Shown in pieces: positions 6,684 through 11,624 of a DNA stretch of 11,624 nucleotides. Each line of letters begins with the position of its first letter. Position 1 is the first letter of the stretch. This DNA comes from Candidatus Methanogaster sp. UBA203 (lineage in GTDB: Archaea > Halobacteriota > Methanosarcinia > Methanosarcinales > Methanogasteraceae). The stretch lies in the NCBI GenBank assembly GCA_002503595.1, contig DASC01000182.1:1-11624 (forward strand), written 5' to 3'. Position numbers and translations under genes: made by a program. The notes under the pieces were generated by a model, which saw nothing but the letters and a program-made list of their open reading frames with translations, searched no databases and was not told where the DNA came from.

Positions 6684-6757
6684 AATCTGTGTAATCTGTG
6701 TAAATCAGTGGTTGGTAATGGTTTTTAGCCACAGATTAACGCTGATTCCACTGATTT
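6684..6757 (+). repeat. Tandem and inverted AATCTGTGT / AAATCAGTGG palindromic repeat
   Basis: Two copies of AATCTGTGT abut at 6684-6692 and 6693-6701 and run directly into AAATCAGTGG at 6702-6711. On the far side of a 36-nt loop is CCACTGATTT (6748-6757), its perfect 10-base reverse complement. CCACAGATT (6729-6737) is the reverse complement of the tandem unit except for its final T. The whole can fold as a long imperfect hairpin. Repeats built on AATCTGTG are scattered through many environmental genomes. It lies in the 320-nt stretch between the toxin-antitoxin remnants and the 230-aa gene, where 6630-6683 and 6758-6804 otherwise hold nothing I recognise apart from the downstream Shine-Dalgarno. 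It may be a dispersed repeat unit, a terminator-like structure or a protein-binding site. Confidence 0.6.
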
Positions 6758-6804
6758 CATCCACATGTTACCCGAGCATGTACGGAAAAACGGAGAGATA
6801 AGAC

Positions 6805-7497
6805 ATGAAAACAATAAAAAAGGTTCTTGAGGAGTTTCTGGAGGAGCAGCAAGCTCGCCTGAAGCCAAGAACGTATAGCGGGTACGAGTATGCGATAGAG
6901 CTCTTCGAGGATTACTTAAACGGCTATGCGTACCAATATCTGGACGAAGATGACAACAAACTCTTTGATAAACTCTATGATGAGGGGGATAAGGAGTTTT
7001 GTGAAATATTCGGACCTGATAAAATCGGACCATACGAAATTGGTGATTTCCTTGATGACTTCATGATCCGGAAGGTGGCAGGCAGCAAGGATTTTATGAA
7101 AACGGTCGGCAGGGTCATGCGGAAATTTGTTAAATGGATGAAGGAGAAGGGATATATGGATGAGGAAGAGTACGGGATTTCCGCTGAGGTCGTTGACGAA
7201 CTTAAAGACGAACTGCCCGCGGTGACGGAACTATCTGATTTGATCTATAATTACATCGGGGACAATCCGCCCGGAGATGTTACCGAAACCAGAGATGGGT
7301 ATTTCACGGTGACAAAGATTAAACCCGGTAAATTGTGGCTCGGGGACTATATGGGGTCTAAAGAAAATATAGGTCCGGTCATCGTCTCTGATGAGATCAG
7401 TTCGAGCTGCAAGGTTGGGTGGACGATCTGTCTTGAGATGGGCAGAACCGGTAAGGGCTGGGAGATGATGGGAAGCGGAAATGTTTATCCGAGCTAA
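6805..7497 (+). CDS. Conserved hypothetical protein with an integrase SAM-like N-terminus
   Basis: This is a 230-aa, acidic, soluble-looking protein with no signal peptide or membrane segment. ATG 6805 has a Shine-Dalgarno GGAGAG (6792-6797, 7 nt spacing). Residues ~5-40 (FLEEQQARLKPRTYSGYEYA, then IELFEDYL) resemble the SAM-like core-binding domain that opens tyrosine recombinases. A second helical block, FMKTVGRVMRKFVKWMKEKG (~residues 97-116), fits the same fold. The catalytic recombinase domain is missing: there is no R...HxxR...Y set. The C-terminal ~90 residues (YFTVTKIKPGKLWL, then VGWTICLEMGRTGKGWEM) look beta-rich and are unrelated to recombinases. I recall similar uncharacterised proteins in other anaerobic prokaryotes, so it is likely a real gene, perhaps DNA-binding. 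It ends 5 nt before the U32 gene; whether the two share a function is unclear. Confidence 0.75.
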   Translation: MKTIKKVLEEFLEEQQARLKPRTYSGYEYAIELFEDYLNGYAYQYLDEDDNKLFDKLYDEGDKEFCEIFGPDKIGPYEIGDFLDDFMIRKVAGSKDFMKTVGRVMRKFVKWMKEKGYMDEEEYGISAEVVDELKDELPAVTELSDLIYNYIGDNPPGDVTETRDGYFTVTKIKPGKLWLGDYMGSKENIGPVIVSDEISSSCKVGWTICLEMGRTGKGWEMMGSGNVYPS

Positions 7498-7502
7498 GTG
7501 GT

Positions 7503-10100
7503 ATGGTGACAAAACCGGAACTCCTCGCCCCGGCAGGCAACAACGAATCCCTCCTCGCTGCTGTTGAGAACGGCTGCGACGCAGTCTACCTCGGAGCAAC
7601 TACGCTCTCCGCAAGAGCGTCTGCCGCCAACTTCACGCCCGACGAACTTGCAGACGCAATCGATTATGCGCATCTCCGGGGCGTTAAGGCGTACGTCGCG
7701 GTAAACACGCTCGTAAAGGATAGCGAGACCAACGATGCTGCGGATCTGCTGCGCCACCTGGACGAATCGGGCGCGGATGCCGTGATCGTGCAGGACATTG
7801 GGCTGCTCTCGATGGCGCGGTCGCTTGCACCCGATCTTCCGATCCACGCAAGCACCCAGATGACGGTGCACAACAGCGAAGGCGCGGGGTTTCTGCAAGA
7901 TATGGGTGTTAAGAGAGTCGTGCTCGCACGAGAGATGACGCTTGATGAGATCAAGCAGGTGCGGCAGAATACCGATCTCGAGATCGAGATATTCGTGCAT
8001 GGTGCGCTCTGCATCTCGTATTCAGGACAGTGTCTCATGAGCAGCATGATCGGCGGACGGAGCGGGAATAGGGGAGTCTGCGCCCAGCCGTGCCGGAAGC
8101 GGTACCGGTTACGAACCCTGCCCGGTGGGCGTGATGTGAAGACTGACGGCGGGTACCTGTTAAGTCCGAGAGACCTGAACACGAGCCGGATTCTTCCGGA
8201 ACTGATCGAGGCAGGGATCGATTCGTTCAAGATCGAGGGGCGTCTCAAGCGAGCCGAATACGTGGCTTGCGTGACCCGGATATACCGCGGCTTGATCGAT
8301 CGATACATAAAAGACCCGCCCGGGTACTTTGTTTCAGATGAGGAGTCCCGGTCTCTTGCGCAGGTCTTTAACAGAGGTTTTACGGCAGGATATCTCACAG
8401 GAAACCCGCGTGGCAAACTGATGAGCCGCAGGCGTCCGCACAATCGTGGAATCCCCATCGGAACAGTCATCGGATGCGACCGGACGCGTCTCCGCATAAG
8501 ACTCTCAGGCACGCTCTGCATTGGAGACGGGATCGGTGTCACAGGTGCCGCAGGGGTGGGGGCTAAGGGTGATGGGGTGGGCGAGGGTGCGGGTGTGGAT
8601 GGCGACGGTTCTGGCACGATCGTCCACCGGATGTATGCAGGCGGCAGGCAGGTGGATCACGCCGGCAACGGCACGGTTGTCGATATACCAACTCCGTCAG
8701 ACGCGCAGGTGCGTGCCGGGAGTGCTGTCTATAAGACGTTTGATAAGCCGCTTATGGATTCGCTCAGGAGTTCGTTTACATCCCCCGTCCCCCTGCGGAG
8801 GATTCCTGTCACCATCACCGCAGAAGCCGCGGTCGGCTCACCGCTCGGACTGCGGATCGAGGATACTGACAACAACGCGGTCTATGTACACTCGGAGTAC
8901 GTGATCGAGCGTGCGGTCAGCAGACCAACGACAGGGGAAGAGATCGTACGGCAGCTTGCAAAACTTGGGAACACGGTTTTTGAGGCGTCCGAATCTGATA
9001 TCGATCTCCGGATCGAGGGCGGGGGCGACATATTCATCCCGGTCAGCCAGTTAAACCGCGTCAGGAATGACGCTGTATCGCGGCTTGCTGATGCACGGAT
9101 AGCCAGAGGTAGGCGCGGTGCCCGTGCCCGGCATCGGCACGACCGTTCCGCGGATGCCGCCGGGATCATGCGAACCACAGAGCCGCGGGCGCAGATCGCG
9201 GACGCCGCAAAAACATCATCGCCTGCCGCCGTATCGCTCGCGGTCAGTGTGAATGGCATGGACGGCGTGAGGAGCGCAATCGCTGGCGGCGCAGACGTGA
9301 TCTATCAGGGCGGCGAGAGGTACCGGGAGGTGGGGGCAGATGCGGAAGCGGAAGCGTTCGACCTCGAGACTGCGACCCGGTATGTGCACCAGAGCGGACG
9401 CAGGATCTACCTGAACACGCCCCGGATCGCCAGTGACTCGCAGATGCGCGGTGTGGCAGATGCCATGTCCGGAGCCATCCGATTCGGCGCAGACGGCGTG
9501 CTGGTGTCCAATCACGGCGCATTCAGACTCGCGGAAGAGATGGGTCTTGATATAATTGTGGATAGTCCGCTCAATGTCTTTAACCGGATGTCGCTTCGAT
9601 TCTGGACGGAACGCGGTGCAGAACTGGTTACGCTATCGCCTGAACTCACGCTTGCAGAGATTCGCGAGATTGCAAAGTACGGTGCGGTCGAGTGCATCGT
9701 GCACGGGCGGCTCACGCTCATGGAATCAGAGCACTGCGTGGTTGGTGGGATACTTGGTGGCGCGGATTCCTGTACTGCGCCGTGCGAGGATGGTGGGTTT
9801 GAACTGGTGGATGAGAAAGGGTATGTATTCCCGCTTCAGATGGATACGGACTGCAGGATGCATCTTCTGAATTCAAGCGAACTCTGTATGCTTGATCACA
9901 TCCCTGCTATTGTCAGAGCCGGCGTTTCGAGTATCAGGATCGAGGCGAGGGGTGCCGAGTGTGCCCGCGTCAGGGAGATCACGCGGTTGTACCGGGCTGC
10001 GCTCGATGGATGCTCTGCGAGGGGTGGCGGGGTTCGAATGACATGTAAGGACGTAACAGGGGAATACACAACAGGACACTACAGGAGAGGAGTTTTATGA
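7503..10100 (+). CDS. U32-family protein (peptidase U32 / TrhP-RlhA-like), long two-module form
   Basis: This 865-aa protein opens with the U32 core (PELLAPAGNNESLLAAVENGCDAVYLGA). The family block EIFVHGALCISYSGQCLMSS follows at ~163, then GGRSGNRGVCAQPCRKRYRL and FKIEGRLKRAEYV. Cys 170, 177, 193 and 197 (CX6C...CX3C) are placed like the 4Fe-4S ligands reported in U32 relatives. Characterised members hydroxylate tRNA uridine 34 (TrhP) or 23S rRNA (RlhA), so an RNA-modifying role is more likely than the collagenase activity implied by the family name. From ~577 there is a second, diverged U32-like module containing CIVHGRLTLMESEHC and NSSELCML, with its own Cys set (745, 757, 761, 784). Between the modules are a Gly-rich insert (~342-377) and an Arg-rich linker (~535-548). 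The Shine-Dalgarno is weak. The gene looks intact, with higher GC than the defence remnants. Confidence 0.88.
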   Translation: MVTKPELLAPAGNNESLLAAVENGCDAVYLGATTLSARASAANFTPDELADAIDYAHLRGVKAYVAVNTLVKDSETNDAADLLRHLDESGADAVIVQDIGLLSMARSLAPDLPIHASTQMTVHNSEGAGFLQDMGVKRVVLAREMTLDEIKQVRQNTDLEIEIFVHGALCISYSGQCLMSSMIGGRSGNRGVCAQPCRKRYRLRTLPGGRDVKTDGGYLLSPRDLNTSRILPELIEAGIDSFKIEGRLKRAEYVACVTRIYRGLIDRYIKDPPGYFVSDEESRSLAQVFNRGFTAGYLTGNPRGKLMSRRRPHNRGIPIGTVIGCDRTRLRIRLSGTLCIGDGIGVTGAAGVGAKGDGVGEGAGVDGDGSGTIVHRMYAGGRQVDHAGNGTVVDIPTPSDAQVRAGSAVYKTFDKPLMDSLRSSFTSPVPLRRIPVTITAEAAVGSPLGLRIEDTDNNAVYVHSEYVIERAVSRPTTGEEIVRQLAKLGNTVFEASESDIDLRIEGGGDIFIPVSQLNRVRNDAVSRLADARIARGRRGARARHRHDRSADAAGIMRTTEPRAQIADAAKTSSPAAVSLAVSVNGMDGVRSAIAGGADVIYQGGERYREVGADAEAEAFDLETATRYVHQSGRRIYLNTPRIASDSQMRGVADAMSGAIRFGADGVLVSNHGAFRLAEEMGLDIIVDSPLNVFNRMSLRFWTERGAELVTLSPELTLAEIREIAKYGAVECIVHGRLTLMESEHCVVGGILGGADSCTAPCEDGGFELVDEKGYVFPLQMDTDCRMHLLNSSELCMLDHIPAIVRAGVSSIRIEARGAECARVREITRLYRAALDGCSARGGGVRMTCKDVTGEYTTGHYRRGVL
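8553..8593 (+). repeat. G-run cluster with G-quadruplex potential inside the U32 gene
   Basis: Seven runs of three to five G occur within 41 nt (8553-8556, 8558-8562, 8567-8569, 8574-8577, 8579-8581, 8585-8587, 8591-8593), separated by 1-4 nt. That comfortably meets the G3+N1-7 rule for intramolecular G-quadruplexes on the coding strand. In protein it encodes the centre of a Gly/Val/Ala/Asp tract (VGAKGDGVGEGAGVDGDG), which lacks the composition of the flanking domain and looks like a repeat expansion in a surface loop. Because the coding strand carries the G runs, the structure could form in the mRNA. Whether it has a role is unknown. Confidence 0.65.
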
Positions 10101-10183
10101 GAATATTCCGGTTACATCATTTCATGCAGCTTCTGCATAGCACGGCGATGGAACCGTCGGATATGCCCGGTAAACGTGCCTGA
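10097..10183 (+). pseudogene. Truncated start of a gene once coupled to U32
   Basis: The ATG at 10097 overlaps the U32 stop (ATGA) and is preceded by a strong purine-rich Shine-Dalgarno (AGGAGAGGAG, 10083-10092). This is a textbook translationally coupled start. The frame yields only 28 codons (MRIFRLHHFMQLLHS...) before TGA at 10181-10183. From 10122 onward it runs antisense through the 3' end of the opposite-strand hsdR, which reads normally to its own stop. Only about the first eight codons can belong to the original gene. The most economical explanation is that the rest was replaced when the restriction locus was joined here. A genuine 28-aa peptide is possible but less likely. Confidence 0.45.
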
Positions 10184-11624
10184 ATACTTCATCGGTTATT
10201 GTGTTCACATCATCAGTAGTGTAACTCTTCACTGGCAACCCCGTTTTGTCGCTCCAGAGGAAATTGCGAATAGTCCCCCGCACAGAGTCGCGTGTTGCCT
10301 CCTTGTCACGCCAGTGATCGACCCGGAGTTTCTTCGCCTTTAACTTTCGCAGCAGACCAACAGCAACAGCCTTGATCCGCTTGATTTCGGATGCGCTGAG
10401 ATTCTGCTTTTTTAAGAGATCGAAAATTGCCAGCGACTCCTCATCCAGTCCTTCGCGTACTGCCCGGCTTTCTTCCTCATCCAGCTCCTGAACCAGTTTG
10501 AGCAAGGCAACGAAAGTCTGCTCGATGGTTACCTGATCTTTTTCGCGGTTGTATTCTGCAACAATCTCTTCGTAGTGCTGCTGGAAGTCGGTTCGTAGTG
10601 GGTTCTGGTTCAACAGCCGTTGCAGCCGTTGCTCGACGACGTGTCTTAAGTTCTGGACTGTGGTATTCTTTCTCGGGCTCTGTTCAAACTCCCGCTTCAG
10701 CCTGTCAAAGTCGATCTTGCTGATGTCATAAGGGTCATGTTTTTCGGTCACTCCGTCGGCGGTTGTCTCGATCGCCTCGTCTAACACCTGATGCAACTGT
10801 TGAATAATGTCCGTGATGTCGGCTTGCTCCCGGTCATGCTGCAAGCTCTTGTAAACGATGTTGATCGCGTCCCGATCAGCCCGGTGCGCGTTGACGCCCC
10901 GGACGTTGATGCATGCCTTGAACTTCTTGAACACCTCGCGGCACATCACCTCGAAGCGCTTGCGAGTTTCATCGTTTACGTTTGCCGCCTCTTTGCATGC
11001 CACGATGGCGGCGTTGCGCTTAAAGCCAGTCGTCCGGATAACATCGTCAAGTGTTGCGCTACGCTCGTCGAGAAACGCACGCACGAACGCAATCGTCTCG
11101 GCGAGGTCTGCCAACAGCTCCTCCTCCGGCTTTGCCGGATCGATCTCACCGCCCGGACCGCCTACCTCTGTACCTGCGAATGTCGCAAGAGCCTTACGCA
11201 GGTGTTTGAGAATGCCGCAGTAATCGACGATCAGGCCGTTGTTCTTACCCTCGTGCACGCGGTTGGCGCGGGCGATCGCCAGCATCAGGGTGTGCGCTTT
11301 GAGCGGCTTATCAAGATAGAGCGTGGACAGGCACGGCACGTCGAAGCCGGTCAGCCACATGGCGCAGACGATGACGATGCGGAAAGGATGCTCTTCCTCC
11401 TTGAATGCCTCGTCCAGATCCATCCGCTGCATGTTCCGGAACTGTGGCTTGCTGCGCATCGACTCGGGCAGGTCGATGCCTTCCTTGATCAGCCGGCGGT
11501 GCGGGGTGATGTCGATGTCCCATTTGCGGAACTTGTCCACCTCGCCCTGCTCCTCGCTGACCACCACCGCCACGCGGGTCTCCCGCATCCAGTCGATCTG
11601 CTGCTTCAAGAGCTCCTTCTGCTC
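10122..11624 (-). CDS. hsdR: Type I restriction enzyme R subunit (HsdR), C-terminal part
   Basis: On the minus strand the frame is open to the right edge of the window, so the 5' part (nuclease domain and first RecA-like domain) lies outside; the TTG at 11609 is internal. Counted from that codon, the second RecA-like domain shows the motif V region IVCAMWLTGFDVP (~80-92) and motif VI as LMLAIARANRV (108-118), followed by GLIVDY. Family members usually have Gln in LMQAIARxNR; Leu replaces it here. The rest is the long helical C-terminal region (DUF3387-like) that docks the motor subunit to the methyltransferase core (HsdM/HsdS), ending YPTVPSPCYAEAA. No frameshift or internal stop is seen over 500 codons. 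HsdR drives ATP-dependent translocation and cleavage of unmethylated foreign DNA. It converges on the U32 gene with a gap of only 21 nt. Confidence 0.9.
   Translation of the reverse strand, partial: EQKELLKQQIDWMRETRVAVVVSEEQGEVDKFRKWDIDITPHRRLIKEGIDLPESMRSKPQFRNMQRMDLDEAFKEEEHPFRIVIVCAMWLTGFDVPCLSTLYLDKPLKAHTLMLAIARANRVHEGKNNGLIVDYCGILKHLRKALATFAGTEVGGPGGEIDPAKPEEELLADLAETIAFVRAFLDERSATLDDVIRTTGFKRNAAIVACKEAANVNDETRKRFEVMCREVFKKFKACINVRGVNAHRADRDAINIVYKSLQHDREQADITDIIQQLHQVLDEAIETTADGVTEKHDPYDISKIDFDRLKREFEQSPRKNTTVQNLRHVVEQRLQRLLNQNPLRTDFQQHYEEIVAEYNREKDQVTIEQTFVALLKLVQELDEEESRAVREGLDEESLAIFDLLKKQNLSASEIKRIKAVAVGLLRKLKAKKLRVDHWRDKEATRDSVRGTIRNFLWSDKTGLPVKSYTTDDVNTITDEVFRHVYRAYPTVPSPCYAEAA

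Noticed and set aside
6805..7497. Active tyrosine recombinase / integrase
   Set aside because: Only the SAM-like arm is recognisable; there is no catalytic domain with the Arg, HxxR and Tyr residues.
11271..11300. hsdR declared inactive because motif VI has Leu in place of Gln
   Set aside because: The Arg residues of motif VI and the rest of the frame are intact; one conservative-position change is not enough to call loss of function.
1..11624. CRISPR array, tRNA or rRNA genes
   Set aside because: No regularly spaced direct repeats and no tRNA- or rRNA-like sequence were seen by eye on either strand.

Overview
The window reads as a decayed defence island beside one well-preserved housekeeping-type gene. 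From left to right it holds the end of an IS66-family element, a very large STAND-type NTPase that has probably lost its N-terminal effector, a HEPN/MNT toxin-antitoxin pair in which both frames meet an in-frame stop just before their expected ends, and a MntA-HepT pair with a frameshifted toxin whose catalytic residues are gone. Next come the first ~40 codons of a restriction endonuclease with an internal stop, a palindromic repeat, a conserved 230-aa orphan, a long U32-family protein, and on the opposite strand the C-terminal third or so of a type I restriction HsdR subunit that runs off the window.

Host: no rRNA or other marker gene is present. HEPN/MNT and MntA/HepT pairs, strong GGAGG / GGTGAT Shine-Dalgarno sequences, an IS66 element and a long U32 protein suit an anaerobic prokaryote. 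A methanogen- or ANME-like euryarchaeon is my best guess, but a bacterium is not excluded. By eye the STAND gene is clearly more A+T-rich than the U32 gene and hsdR, as expected for a patchwork of acquired genes.

Region 1-5093: the IS66 transposase stops at 333-335 and a TTAC, the usual right-end tetranucleotide of IS66 elements, follows at 336-339. The STAND reading frame is open directly from there. It encodes plausible family sequence before the first usable start codon, so the element most likely landed inside the gene. A small translationally coupled ORF overlaps the 3' end of the STAND gene and runs into a strongly C/A-rich stretch.

Region 5094-6804: three modules lie head to tail with overlapping or short junctions (MNT-HEPN, MntA-HepT, restriction endonuclease remnant). 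Almost every one carries an inactivating change. The only intact catalytic part is the second MNT domain, now fused in frame to the ruined HepT.

Region 6805-11624: the 230-aa gene and the U32 gene are 5 nt apart on the + strand. A third gene begins at the U32 stop (ATGA overlap with a strong Shine-Dalgarno) but collapses after 28 codons where it runs into the 3' end of the convergent hsdR. This suggests that arrival of the restriction locus cut off a gene downstream of U32.
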